From Fibrobacter succinogenes (GTDB lineage Bacteria > Fibrobacterota > Chitinivibrionia > Chitinivibrionales > Chitinivibrionaceae), in the NCBI GenBank assembly GCA_020726425.1, contig DYSA01000005.1, positions 1 through 33,528 of the forward strand: DNA of 33,528 nt, in the 5' to 3' direction. Positions 15,557-24,229 of this stretch are shown here, piece after piece; position 1 is the first letter of the stretch; each line of letters starts with the position of its first letter. Position numbers and translations under genes: made by a program. The notes below the pieces were generated by a model. It was given only the letters and a program-made list of their open reading frames with translations. It searched no databases and was not told where the DNA came from.

Positions 15557-16087
15557 TCATTGCGCGCCCTCGCTGAACTTTTCATCTGTAGAATTTCGGC
15601 GGGCTTTGGCTTTTTCTCGAACAATCTTAAAAAAAGATTGGATTAACTCCTTCGATTCTTCAGCCATGATTCCTCCAGTCACTTCAGGCCAGCGGCGATA
15701 TGCCTTTTCTGCTACATCGCGATGTTGGCTGGTAACTAAAGCTCCAAAACGGTTGTCGCTTGCGCCGAAGACGATTCGTTTGACTCGGGATTGCAGCGAT
15801 GCTCCGAGACACATCATGCAGGGCTCTAGAGTTACGTAGAGAGTACACTCGTGAAGACGCCAGCTTCCCGCTTCTTTTGCCGCCGCTCCAATTGCGATAA
15901 CCTCAGCGTGAGCTGTGGCATCTTGCATCTTTTCGATCATGTTAAAACCGCGCCCGATAATTTTGTTTTCCAGCACAACTACTGCGCCGATAGGTACTTC
16001 TTCATTTGCAAAAGCATTGCCCGCTTCGCGCAGGGCTGCTTCCATGAAATACTCGTCTGGAAAAGGTTCAAGAAGGTTGTGGATCAT
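15557..16087 (-). CDS. tadA: tRNA-specific adenosine(34) deaminase TadA
   Basis: This 176-residue zinc enzyme makes inosine at position 34 of tRNA-Arg(ACG). The deaminase motifs are complete: HAEV (zinc His and catalytic Glu, in DATAHAEVIAIG) and PCMMC (the two zinc cysteines, in LYVTLEPCMMCLGA). The TadA-specific VPIGAVVVLENKIIGRGFN and DNRFGAL sequences are also present. The start at 16087 (MIHNLLEP) has AAGGAA 8 nt upstream; the track's upstream extension to 16159 would run into the divergent mraZ promoter region. The C-terminus is about 15 residues longer than in E. coli and is charged. Confidence 0.94.
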   Translation of the reverse strand: MIHNLLEPFPDEYFMEAALREAGNAFANEEVPIGAVVVLENKIIGRGFNMIEKMQDATAHAEVIAIGAAAKEAGSWRLHECTLYVTLEPCMMCLGASLQSRVKRIVFGASDNRFGALVTSQHRDVAEKAYRRWPEVTGGIMAEESKELIQSFFKIVREKAKARRNSTDEKFSEGAQ

Positions 16088-16191
16088 CGTTTTATTCCTT
16101 GGTTGTTGTTTTATCGAGGACAAAATACACCGTATCTTGCTGTAAAGAAAAGTGTTCAAAAAAGAATAGTAAAATTGATAATAATTTTATG

Positions 16192-16220
16192 TTGCATAAT
16201 GGTGGTCGGTTTTATATTCT
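16192..16220 (+). promoter_or_regulatory. Candidate promoter of the dcw operon
   Basis: TTGCAT (16192-16197) is 17 nt from TATTCT (16215-16220), with an overlapping TATATT two bases earlier (15-nt spacing). It lies directly upstream of the MraZ-box array, the position expected if MraZ controls this promoter. Matches to consensus are moderate. Confidence 0.45.
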
Positions 16221-16256
16221 GTGGGTGATTGTGGAGGATTTTGGGTGATTGTGGGG
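16221..16256 (+). promoter_or_regulatory. MraZ operator: four TGGGN-type repeats at 10-bp spacing
   Basis: Four boxes fall exactly 10 bp apart: TGGGT (16222), TGGAG (16232), TGGGT (16242) and TGGGG (16252), each separated by 5 nt such as gattg. Weaker continuations TGGTT (16262-16266 region) and TGGAA (16273) keep nearly the same phase. Direct TGGG repeats with 5-nt spacers are the known MraZ-binding sites upstream of mraZ in E. coli and mycoplasmas. Here they reach to within 6 nt of the proposed mraZ start, so they also contain the only possible ribosome site. Binding of MraZ would give autorepression of the whole cluster. Confidence 0.85.
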
Positions 16257-16261
16257 CTTTT

Positions 16262-16744
16262 TTGGTTGAAAGTGGAAAAAATCGATTTATTGGTAGCTTT
16301 GACTACTCGATAGATGCGAAAGGGCGTATAAATATGCCTGCCCGCTTTCGCAAAGCCCTCTCTGAAGATGCGGGCGAGACCTTTGTGGTTTGCTTTGCTC
16401 CCAATAAGCGCTTACGCGCGTATCCGCTAGATGAATGGCTTTTTCGAGAAAATCTTGAAAAAGAACGGGAAGAGCAGCGTCGTCGTGATGATGGTCGCAG
16501 TAATCCTACAGAATCAGAACTGAAATTGAAACGAATGCTCTATGAAACATTAAGTGAAACACAACTCGATGCTCAAGGGCGGTTTTCGCTTACTCCAAAG
16601 CAGATTAAGTTTGCCGGCTTAGAAAAGGCAGTCACCTTGGCTGGTTTTTCTGATGAACGATATATAGAAATTTTTGCGACAGAAAATCAGATGGAATTTG
16701 ACAGTGAAGATTTTGACACTCTTTTTTACGGGAATTCTAAATGA
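16262..16744 (+). CDS. mraZ: Transcriptional regulator MraZ
   Basis: MraZ is the DNA-binding autoregulator of the division and cell wall cluster. The duplicated SpoVT/AbrB-like half-domains can be seen: FIGSFDYSIDAKGRINMPARFR at the start and a second DAQGRFSLTPKQIKFAGL copy around residues 106-124. The start is not certain: no ATG or GTG lies in frame before the conserved FIGS. The track uses a TTG at 16229 inside the operator. I prefer the TTG at 16262, which gives 160 residues, close to the usual 140-155, and has GTGGGG 5 nt upstream. Its stop overlaps rsmH (ATGA). Confidence 0.88.
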   Translation: MVESGKNRFIGSFDYSIDAKGRINMPARFRKALSEDAGETFVVCFAPNKRLRAYPLDEWLFRENLEKEREEQRRRDDGRSNPTESELKLKRMLYETLSETQLDAQGRFSLTPKQIKFAGLEKAVTLAGFSDERYIEIFATENQMEFDSEDFDTLFYGNSK

Positions 16745-17664
16745 GTAATTATCACGTTCCAGTGATGCTTCAAGAGTGCATGGATGGACTTAACATGCGT
16801 CCTGGTGCCGTGTTTGTCGACTGCACTATGGGTGGCGGCGGACATTTTCTTCACATGGCATCACTAGTTGGGGCGACGGGGACGGTAATCGGAGTTGATC
16901 GAGACGCCGATGCTATTGCCGAAGTGACCGCAAAATCTTCGGGATTCGATGCGCGGGTGATTATCGAGCGCACGCCATTTTCTGGATTTCCTGAAGTTTT
17001 GAAAAAGTATGAAATTTCGGGGATTGATGGCGTTCTTATGGATCTTGGTGTTTCTTCACACCAGTTTGATGAAGGTTCGAGAGGATTTAGCTATCGTGCT
17101 GACTCACACCTTGATATGCGTATGGATACTCGGAATCCTCTCACTGCAGAAATCATTATTAACGAATATTCTGAAGAGCAAATCACGGAAATACTTCGCG
17201 ATTATGGTGAAGTGCAAAATCCTCGTCGCATGGCGAAGCTACTCGTTGATACCCGTTCGCATAAGTCAATTCGCACGACCGGTGAACTTGTGGCGGTTCT
17301 TAATGAAGAGTATGGGTTTCTAAAAAATGGAGTATTATCGAAAGTATTCCAAGGGTTTCGCATTGCGGTTAATGGCGAACTGGACGAGTTGAAAAGTGCT
17401 CTTGAATCTTCGGTTGAGTGGATGAATCCCGGTGGACGACTGGTAGTTATGTCGTATCATTCGCTAGAAGACCGCATTGTTAAACAGTTTATCCGTGAAA
17501 AAACGGTCGACTGCATTTGTCCTCCTCATTTTCCTCAGTGTCGTTGCGATACAAAGCAAACACTCAAGCTTGTATCTCGCAAGCCGATTGAAGCAACTGC
17601 TCGGGAAATTGAACAAAATGTTCGCGCTCGATCTGCAAAACTTCGCGTTGCCGAGAGATTATGA
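16741..17664 (+). CDS. rsmH: 16S rRNA (cytosine(1402)-N(4))-methyltransferase RsmH
   Basis: The protein is 307 residues long. It methylates N4 of C1402 in the ribosomal decoding centre. Typical RsmH sequence runs from HVPVMLQECMDGL through the SAM motif VDCTMGGGGH. It continues with IDGVLMDLGVSSHQFDEGSRGFSY, VFQGFRIAVNGELDEL and VVMSYHSLEDRIVK to the CICP...RCD zinc-like segment (CICPPHFPQCRC). Length matches the family. It sits in its usual place behind mraZ and overlaps both mraZ and the next gene by 4 nt. Confidence 0.97.
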   Translation: MSNYHVPVMLQECMDGLNMRPGAVFVDCTMGGGGHFLHMASLVGATGTVIGVDRDADAIAEVTAKSSGFDARVIIERTPFSGFPEVLKKYEISGIDGVLMDLGVSSHQFDEGSRGFSYRADSHLDMRMDTRNPLTAEIIINEYSEEQITEILRDYGEVQNPRRMAKLLVDTRSHKSIRTTGELVAVLNEEYGFLKNGVLSKVFQGFRIAVNGELDELKSALESSVEWMNPGGRLVVMSYHSLEDRIVKQFIREKTVDCICPPHFPQCRCDTKQTLKLVSRKPIEATAREIEQNVRARSAKLRVAERL

Positions 17665-18032
17665 AAAAAGGATTAGTAATTTTTCTGAAAATTGGAAAGG
17701 GTGCCGCTGTTATTGCAGGTATCCTTTTTCTCGTTTTTTCTCCATTCTTTTTAATCATTAAAAAAGAGAAAATGGTTCGCGAGTTATCTCAAAAAAGAGA
17801 GAAACTCAATGGCGAAATTTTGCGTATGAAAAGTGAAACTGCATCGCTTGAGCTGAAGATAGGACAACTTTCTTCAGCAGAACGGCTTGAAACATACGCA
17901 CGGGAGCAGCTAGCACTTGCGCCTGCTGATCCACAACGAGTAATTGTAGTTCAAAGAAGTAAAGATGGTGCGATCATCGTTGAAAAAAATCCAGAGGAAA
18001 ACTTTCTCTATAAATTGATGGGGAAACAGTGA
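17661..18032 (+). CDS. ftsL: FtsL-like cell division protein
   Basis: This 123-residue bitopic protein has a hydrophobic segment (GAAVIAGILFLVFSPFFLII, about 14-33). It is followed by a coiled coil (about 35-75, KKEKMVRELSQKREKLNGEI) and a short periplasmic tail. Identification rests on this layout and on the position between rsmH and ftsI, since FtsL sequences diverge strongly. The RLETYAREQLALAPADP stretch at the coiled-coil end matches the FtsL/FtsB pattern preceding the FtsQ contact. It would form a heterodimer with the FtsB-like protein encoded at 7045. It overlaps ftsI by 4 nt (GTGA). Confidence 0.8.
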   Translation: MKKGLVIFLKIGKGAAVIAGILFLVFSPFFLIIKKEKMVRELSQKREKLNGEILRMKSETASLELKIGQLSSAERLETYAREQLALAPADPQRVIVVQRSKDGAIIVEKNPEENFLYKLMGKQ

Positions 18033-19987
18033 AACTGTACGTTGGACGAGCTCGAATGGTGTTAATTGTTCTCGTTCTGCTTTTTGCAGTTCTTGAAATT
18101 CGATTGTTCTTCGTCCAAGTTGTTCACGGGAAACACTATTCAGAACTCGTTGAAAGACAAACAAAACGCAGAGAAATTCTCGAGCCGTTACGCGGCATGA
18201 TTTATGACCGTGAAGGAAGAATCCTTGCTCGTGCTGTTCATCGCAAAGCTGAAATCACCGTTGTCGAAGATAGTTCAACCCTAAAAGTGAATCGCATTTA
18301 TCCGTATGGCGAAAGTGCGGCTCAACTACTCGGAATGGTTGGTGCTGACGGTGTTGGTCTGGCGGGGATTGAGTTCAGTTGTGATTCATTCCTCAAGGGT
18401 GAACCGGGATGGACAGTTAAGAGAATTGATGGGAAAAAAAATTGCTACGGTGCAGTTCACGCTGAAGGCGAACCGGCGATTGATGGTTCGAATGTGTACC
18501 TGACTATCGATATCGAAGTTCAGAAAATACTAGAAGCGGCGCTGGAAAAAGCACTTCTCGATAACAAAGCAAAAAATGCCATGGGCGTTGTCATGGATCC
18601 GTCAAATGGAGAGATAATCGCAATGGCATCTTCTCCAGGATATAACGCTAATTACTGGTGGAAGTCACCGGGGGAGCAACGTCGAAACCGTGTTTCTGGT
18701 TATAATTATGAGCCTGGTTCGACGATGAAAGTTCTCACCCTTGCTTCCGCATTAAACGAAAAGTTGTACAAGTCCACTGATTCGATCGATGGAAATGGTG
18801 GAAAACTAGAAGTTTACAAGCAGACAATTCGCGATCATACTCCTCGAGGAATGATGTCGTTAAGTGAAGCTCTTTGGTATTCAAGTAATGTCGGATTTGC
18901 GAAAGTTGCTGATTCCTTGGGGAAAATGAGAATGTACCGCTACTGTCGTGATTATGGATTTGGCACTTCGACGGGCATCCAACTCGGGGGCGAAGAAAAG
19001 GGTGCGCTGAATCCATTAGGGCAGTGGTCTGGTCGAACAGCACTGACCATTGGGTTTGGTCACGAGATAAATGCTACACTTTTGCAGATGGCAACGGCCT
19101 ATAGTGCTATCGCAAATGGTGGATATTTATTGAAACCACAGATCGTAAGACGCTATAGTCGCGACAATGGAAAACTTGTTGAAGTTTCGCATAAAGAGGT
19201 TATTCGATCAGTTGTTTCACCGGATGTGGCGCTTGAAGTTCGCCGGATGATGGAAGGCGTTTTAACTCATGGAACTGGTAAACGGGGACGGGTCGAGACA
19301 ATTCCCATTGCCGGTAAAACGGGAACAAGTATGAAAATTGATCCTGCTACCGGACGCTATTCTGGGTCTAAGCAGTGGGCATCATTTATCGCTATGGCTC
19401 CGATCGAAAAACCGGCAATTGTTGTCGCTGTAGTTGTCGATGAACCACAAAATGCCGCCGCTTCGAATGGTGGAGATGCCGCAGCTCCGGCAGTGGCAGA
19501 AGTGCTTCGGAAAATTGTGTCAACTCCGAATCTTTCAATCGGCGAAGGAATCGTAACACCGAAAAATGAGATTGATTCGACTTCAGCGGTGAAAATTAAA
19601 ATTGCCAAATACCCTTCCGTTTTGGGAACTACTCGTCGTGAAGCCGTTAGAATCTGCAAAGGCGTTGAAATTCCTTATGAGTTCGTTGGCGATGGAGAAT
19701 TTGTAACTCACCAAAGTCCCGATGCGGGAACTGAAGTGATTGAAAAAACGCCAATTCTTCTCTACACCGATAAACTCATTGGCAAAGGGGTGAATGAAAA
19801 AAATGCTGTTATGCCTAATTGTGTTGGAAGAACTATGAAAGATGCAATTAATGCATTGAGTATTAAAGGATTAAAACCTTCGTTTGTTGGCTATGGGAAA
19901 GTGACCCGCCAGCAGCCTTCCGCGGGAAGAGTAATAGCTACTGCGGAACCGTGCACACTCTATTGTGATGAAAAGGATGCACTATGA
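18029..19987 (+). CDS. ftsI: Septal peptidoglycan transpeptidase FtsI (class B PBP) with PASTA domains
   Basis: This 652-residue protein cross-links septal peptidoglycan as partner of FtsW. After a membrane anchor (residues 10-33) come RGMIYDREGRILAR and a very short pedestal that reaches RIYPYGESAAQLLGMVG by residue 105. Some 70 residues of the usual head region are missing between these two motifs. The transpeptidase motifs are SxxK (STMK, Ser231), SSN near residue 287 and KTGTS near 429. Two PASTA-like repeats follow at about 526-585 and 594-648 (YPSVLGTTRREAV, MPNCVGRTMKDAI). The start is a GTG overlapping the ftsL stop, and the 3' end overlaps murE. PASTA tails are common in Gram-positive SpoVD/PBP2x types. 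Confidence 0.92.
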   Translation: MKLYVGRARMVLIVLVLLFAVLEIRLFFVQVVHGKHYSELVERQTKRREILEPLRGMIYDREGRILARAVHRKAEITVVEDSSTLKVNRIYPYGESAAQLLGMVGADGVGLAGIEFSCDSFLKGEPGWTVKRIDGKKNCYGAVHAEGEPAIDGSNVYLTIDIEVQKILEAALEKALLDNKAKNAMGVVMDPSNGEIIAMASSPGYNANYWWKSPGEQRRNRVSGYNYEPGSTMKVLTLASALNEKLYKSTDSIDGNGGKLEVYKQTIRDHTPRGMMSLSEALWYSSNVGFAKVADSLGKMRMYRYCRDYGFGTSTGIQLGGEEKGALNPLGQWSGRTALTIGFGHEINATLLQMATAYSAIANGGYLLKPQIVRRYSRDNGKLVEVSHKEVIRSVVSPDVALEVRRMMEGVLTHGTGKRGRVETIPIAGKTGTSMKIDPATGRYSGSKQWASFIAMAPIEKPAIVVAVVVDEPQNAAASNGGDAAAPAVAEVLRKIVSTPNLSIGEGIVTPKNEIDSTSAVKIKIAKYPSVLGTTRREAVRICKGVEIPYEFVGDGEFVTHQSPDAGTEVIEKTPILLYTDKLIGKGVNEKNAVMPNCVGRTMKDAINALSIKGLKPSFVGYGKVTRQQPSAGRVIATAEPCTLYCDEKDAL

Positions 19988-21450
19988 AAATCAGTGAATT
20001 AATTAGTGGATATCGTTGTGAAATGTTTGGAGATAGTGACTGTGAAGTCTCTTCAATCACCTATGATTCACGTGCCGTAACGGCGGGAACGGTATTCGCT
20101 GCGGTTCAGGGATTTGCAACTGATGGTCACCGATTTATCGATTCGGCAATTGCTCACGGCGCTGTGGCTGTAATGTCGGAGAAATCACCAGAACGAACTG
20201 ATATATCATGGATTAAAGTGGATTCTATACGCGCTTCCTTAGCTGATCTTTCTGCACGGCTCTATAACGTTGATCCTTTGTCACTTCGATGGATTGGGGT
20301 AACGGGTACGAATGGGAAAACTACTGTGGTGACCTTACTCGATCAGATTATGGCGGAACAATTTGGGCGCGCTGTATGTTGGCAGTTCGGCACAATTGGC
20401 AATCGTCTGGGATTGAAATTCGAAGAAGCATCACGAACCACCCCGGAAGCAGTTGATCTCTTGAGAATGATCGGCACAGCTGATCATAAGCCTACGTTAA
20501 TCTCTATGGAAGTCTCTTCGCATGCGCTTGAACTTGAACGGGTTCGTGGTTTTTGCTATGATGTGGCAATTTTTACGAATCTTACACAAGATCATCTTGA
20601 TTTTCATGGTGATATGGAAAACTATTATCTCGCTAAGAAAAAACTGTTTACTGATCATCTCAAGGCTGATGGTTCTGCGATAATAAATATCGATGATGCT
20701 TATGGAAAACGTCTTGCGTCTGAACTTAACGATGATCGTGTGATTACTGTTGGGCGAGATAGCGACGCGTTTTTCCATATAACAACAAGCCACTGTTCGT
20801 GGGATAAAACTTTTTTACGAGTCACTTTTGGCGAAAATCGCTATGTCTTTGAATCGAAATTAGTGGGCCATTTTAACGTGGCTAATATGGCTGTCGTGGC
20901 AGCAGCTTCGATCGCAATTGGTGTTCCTTACGAAACGATTGATACTGTTTTTAAACAGATCGAACCGGTTAATGGACGCATGGATCGTGTAAAACTAGAT
21001 GCACCCTTTGCAGTGGTGATCGATTACGCTCATACTCCTGATGCGATCAAGAACACTCTGTTCACCGCAAAAAAATTGACATCGGGACGGGTGATCTGTG
21101 TGTTTGGTGCTGGTGGAGATCGGGATAAAACAAAACGCCCAATTATGGGAGAACTTGCTGCAAAAAATTCCGATTATGTCATTGTGACAAGCGACAATCC
21201 TCGCTCTGAGAATCCTTCTGATATTATCGCTGATATTATCGATGGTATTCCTACTGATTTCCCGATTCGAGTTATTGAAAATCGTCGTGAAGCGATTATC
21301 GCTGCGCTCAAGTTTGCGCGGGAAGGCGACTCAATTATTGTCGCAGGGAAAGGCCATGAAACGTACCAGGAAGTAAATGGCGTAAAAGAACATTTTGATG
21401 ATCGGGAAGTGGTCATTGAAGAGTGGACAAAAATGCAGGAGATAAAATGA
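19984..21450 (+). CDS. murE: UDP-MurNAc-tripeptide synthetase MurE (meso-DAP type)
   Basis: This 488-residue ATP-dependent ligase adds the third residue of the stem peptide. The N-terminal UDP-binding domain contains YDSRAVTAGTVFAAVQG, the P-loop is GVTGTNGKTT near residue 106, and HTPDAI and FGAGGDRDKTKRP follow as usual. The specificity loop reads DNPR (around residue 403), the version seen in meso-diaminopimelate-adding enzymes rather than lysine-adding ones. This fits a diderm cell wall. The family lysine that becomes carbamylated should lie in the LYLAKKKLF-like stretch. It overlaps both ftsI and murF by 4 nt. Confidence 0.96.
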   Translation: MKISELISGYRCEMFGDSDCEVSSITYDSRAVTAGTVFAAVQGFATDGHRFIDSAIAHGAVAVMSEKSPERTDISWIKVDSIRASLADLSARLYNVDPLSLRWIGVTGTNGKTTVVTLLDQIMAEQFGRAVCWQFGTIGNRLGLKFEEASRTTPEAVDLLRMIGTADHKPTLISMEVSSHALELERVRGFCYDVAIFTNLTQDHLDFHGDMENYYLAKKKLFTDHLKADGSAIINIDDAYGKRLASELNDDRVITVGRDSDAFFHITTSHCSWDKTFLRVTFGENRYVFESKLVGHFNVANMAVVAAASIAIGVPYETIDTVFKQIEPVNGRMDRVKLDAPFAVVIDYAHTPDAIKNTLFTAKKLTSGRVICVFGAGGDRDKTKRPIMGELAAKNSDYVIVTSDNPRSENPSDIIADIIDGIPTDFPIRVIENRREAIIAALKFAREGDSIIVAGKGHETYQEVNGVKEHFDDREVVIEEWTKMQEIK

Positions 21451-22871
21451 AACATACATGTACGACTGAAAATCGCAAGCCAATTACTAAAACGGTGGGA
21501 ATGCTTGCAGAACTGTTTGGTTCTAAAATCAAATTTTCCAAAGAGTTTGCCGATCAATTGGTCAATTTAATTTGGATGGATTCGCGCAAGATTGAATCCG
21601 GTGATCTCTTTGTTGCCTTGAAAGGTGATCTTGTAGACGGTCACGATTTCGTGGAAATCGCATTGAATGCCGGTGCTGTGGCTGCACTTGTTGAAGAAAC
21701 AGCTATGGATCGATACACTTCGGAAATTCAAGCGAAACTTATTCCCGTTAAAGACCCACTTGAAGCGCTTCAGAATGGTGCACGAGAATATCGTCGTCTG
21801 CTCAATATTCCCTTTGTTGCAATTACTGGATCAAATGGAAAAACAACCAGTTCCAATTTTATGAAAGAGATTCTTTCGGTTGGATTTACTGTGGGAACAA
21901 CTCATGGCAATTTCAACAATCACATTGGTTTGCCTCTTTCCATTTTCAGAATGAACGGAATGGAAGACATTGCGGTAATTGAAATGGGTGCAAATCACGT
22001 CGGTGAAATCGGAGAACTTTGTGCAATTGCCGAACCGGACATGGGGGTGATTACCAATATCGGCTATGCTCATGTTGGTGAATTCGGCGGTGTTGAAAAC
22101 ACTGCAGCCGCGAAGTTTCAGTTAGCCGAAGCTATCCAGAAAATCGACGGACTGCTTTTCTTGAACGGCGATGATCGCGTATCTGTTGAAACAAACATGA
22201 AACGGGAGATCCCCGCGTTTTACTTCGGCACGCGCGATCACAATTCTGAATTAGCAACAAATGTCACGTGCTCTTCAGAAGGGTGCTACTCATTTGATTT
22301 TAAGGATGTTCGCTATGAACTTCAGATTCCTGGTAAACATTTTATGTACAGTCTTCTGCCTGCTTTGGCAATCGCTTACCGTTTGAATATTAAAAGTGAT
22401 GAACTTCAGGCGAAAGTCAAAGAGATTCAACCGGCGAATCTTCGTGGAACGATTCGAGAAATTAACGGTGTTCGGTATATCGAAGATTGCTACAACGCGA
22501 ATCCATCATCGATGAAAGTTGCGGCAGATCTTCTTCGCGATATTCCCGCTTCAGGAAAAAAGATTGTTGTTGCCGGAGATATGAGAGAACTGGGCGAGTA
22601 CACCGATGAACTTCACCGCGATTGTGGTGCCTATTTCGCTGAAGTGAAAACAGATATCGTGATTGCCGTTGGTGATCACGGAGGGGCTGTTATCGAAGGT
22701 GCAAAAGCTGGCGGAATGAACGGTGAATCACTTTTCGTCTGTCCAACTATTGAATCAGCAGCGGATTTGATCCGCAACATAGTCAACAAAAATGATCTGG
22801 TTTTGATGAAGGGTTCTCGTGGCATTGGCTTGGAAAAAATATTTCCTCTTCTCGAAGGAGTAACAGCATGA
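21447..22871 (+). CDS. murF: UDP-MurNAc-tripeptide D-alanyl-D-alanine ligase MurF
   Basis: This 474-residue enzyme attaches D-Ala-D-Ala to complete the UDP-MurNAc-pentapeptide. It shows WMDSRKIESGDLFVALKGD in the N-terminal domain and the P-loop AITGSNGKTTSSNF. EMGANHVGEIGELC, IEDCYNANPSSMK and VAGDMRELGEY are all standard MurF sequences. The ATG at 21447 is used instead of the track's GTG at 21423 because it overlaps the murE stop as ATGA and has GGAG upstream. In most dcw clusters mraY follows next, but here murD follows with a 4-nt overlap. Confidence 0.96.
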   Translation: MKHTCTTENRKPITKTVGMLAELFGSKIKFSKEFADQLVNLIWMDSRKIESGDLFVALKGDLVDGHDFVEIALNAGAVAALVEETAMDRYTSEIQAKLIPVKDPLEALQNGAREYRRLLNIPFVAITGSNGKTTSSNFMKEILSVGFTVGTTHGNFNNHIGLPLSIFRMNGMEDIAVIEMGANHVGEIGELCAIAEPDMGVITNIGYAHVGEFGGVENTAAAKFQLAEAIQKIDGLLFLNGDDRVSVETNMKREIPAFYFGTRDHNSELATNVTCSSEGCYSFDFKDVRYELQIPGKHFMYSLLPALAIAYRLNIKSDELQAKVKEIQPANLRGTIREINGVRYIEDCYNANPSSMKVAADLLRDIPASGKKIVVAGDMRELGEYTDELHRDCGAYFAEVKTDIVIAVGDHGGAVIEGAKAGGMNGESLFVCPTIESAADLIRNIVNKNDLVLMKGSRGIGLEKIFPLLEGVTA

Positions 22872-24229
22872 AACTTCCTGCACGCGTGACAGTTATCGGT
22901 TCTGGCGGAAGTGGTCTTGCCGCTGCAAAATATTGTGCAGAACAAGGGTGTTCCGTTCTCTTGTCGGATTCGGCAGATGCTAAATCCGTGGAAGCTCGTG
23001 TTCGTGAGGCTGGGCTAGACAAAATGATCCGCAGCGAAGGTGATGGTCATTCGGAAAATGCCTATGAATCTGATCTCGTTGTTGTTTCACCCGGAGTACC
23101 AATCACCGCCCCACTGTTCGAAGAGTGTCGTCGTCGTTCGATTCCGGTTATTGGTGAAGTCGAATTGGGATTTAGAGAAAGTAAGGCGAAGTTTGTCGCC
23201 GTAACTGGTTCCGCCGGAAAAAGTACGACTGTTTCTCTGATCGATTCAATTCTTCAGAGTGCATCGAAAGAGTCGGTTCTCTGCGGAAATATCGGCACTC
23301 CAGTAGTAACAGTAGCACCGACACTCTCTGAAAATGGAATTGCGGTGGTTGAAATTAGTTCATTCCAACTGGAAACAATTGATACCTTTGCTCCAAAAAT
23401 TGCCGTGATTCTCAATCTTGCACCCAACCATTTGGATCGTCATGCTTCACTTGAAGAGTACTATGGTGCAAAATTTGAGATCGCTCGAAATATGAGAGAT
23501 GGACTGATTGTTCTCAATGGAAATCAGCCTGAACTTGTGGCGTTTGGAGCCACGCAAAAATCAAAAAATCGCGTGATCTTTTTTGGGAAATCAGTTCCGG
23601 GATTCGAAAACGTTTCTGTTGAAAATGGGAGAGTTCTGTTTCGCGATACCGAGAATCTCGCGTACAACTACGCTTCGATTGAATCGTTGACTCTTAAAGG
23701 TGAACACAATATCGACAATGCGGTTGTTGCTGCGATTGTGGCAAAAGAAGTGGGAATCACTGGTGAACAATTTACTCAGGGAATCGGTGTTTTTTCTGGA
23801 CTTGCGCATCGCATGGAAAAAGTGGGAATCATTAACGGGATTCACTGTTTCAACGACTCGAAAGCTACGACTCCTGAATCGATGGCCGTGGCGCTCAACT
23901 CATTTGCTTCAAAATCGGTGATGCTGATTGCTGGAGGAAAAGACAAAGGCGGCGATTTTGCTTCGATTACAAAATTAGTATCAGAAAAATGTCGTTTTGT
24001 ATTTCTCATCGGAACTGCAACTGAAAAACTTTCGACCCTGTGGGAAAGCAAAGTGAACGTCATTGAAGCAACCAGTCTTCGCGATGCAGTAATTCGTGCT
24101 ATCGCTGCTGGTTACGCTGGTGATAATCTCCTTCTATCTCCGGGGTGTGCAAGTTTCGATATGTTTAGAAGTTTTGAAGATCGCGGTGATCAGTTCCGAG
24201 CGATTGTCCAGGAGTTTGCCGATGAATAA
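22868..24229 (+). CDS. murD: UDP-MurNAc-L-alanine--D-glutamate ligase MurD
   Basis: This 453-residue ligase adds D-glutamate, the second step of the stem peptide. The N-terminal Rossmann-like domain starts VTVIGSGGSGLAAAKY. The ATP site is AVTGSAGKSTT, with Ala where many Mur ligases have Asn. This is followed by LCGNIGTPV, EISSFQLETID, LNLAPNHLDRH, FNDSKATTPES and LIAGGKDKGGDF, all diagnostic for MurD. The C-terminal LLLSPGCASFDMFRSFEDRGDQF is the family signature. Its start overlaps murF (ATGA) and its stop overlaps ftsW by 8 nt. Confidence 0.96.
   Translation: MKLPARVTVIGSGGSGLAAAKYCAEQGCSVLLSDSADAKSVEARVREAGLDKMIRSEGDGHSENAYESDLVVVSPGVPITAPLFEECRRRSIPVIGEVELGFRESKAKFVAVTGSAGKSTTVSLIDSILQSASKESVLCGNIGTPVVTVAPTLSENGIAVVEISSFQLETIDTFAPKIAVILNLAPNHLDRHASLEEYYGAKFEIARNMRDGLIVLNGNQPELVAFGATQKSKNRVIFFGKSVPGFENVSVENGRVLFRDTENLAYNYASIESLTLKGEHNIDNAVVAAIVAKEVGITGEQFTQGIGVFSGLAHRMEKVGIINGIHCFNDSKATTPESMAVALNSFASKSVMLIAGGKDKGGDFASITKLVSEKCRFVFLIGTATEKLSTLWESKVNVIEATSLRDAVIRAIAAGYAGDNLLLSPGCASFDMFRSFEDRGDQFRAIVQEFADE

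Noticed and set aside
15398-15646. ORF of 82 aa between the EetB-like gene and tadA
   Set aside because: Overlaps the 3' end of tadA antisense, lacks a ribosome site and resembles nothing I know.
22860-22880. Assembly gap or deletion of mraY
   Set aside because: murF and murD are both full length and overlap as ATGA, as other genes in the operon do, so a break is unlikely.
24096-24221. N-terminal extension of ftsW in the ORF track
   Set aside because: It lies inside murD in another frame; the ATG at 24222 has AGGAG at good spacing and gives the usual FtsW length.
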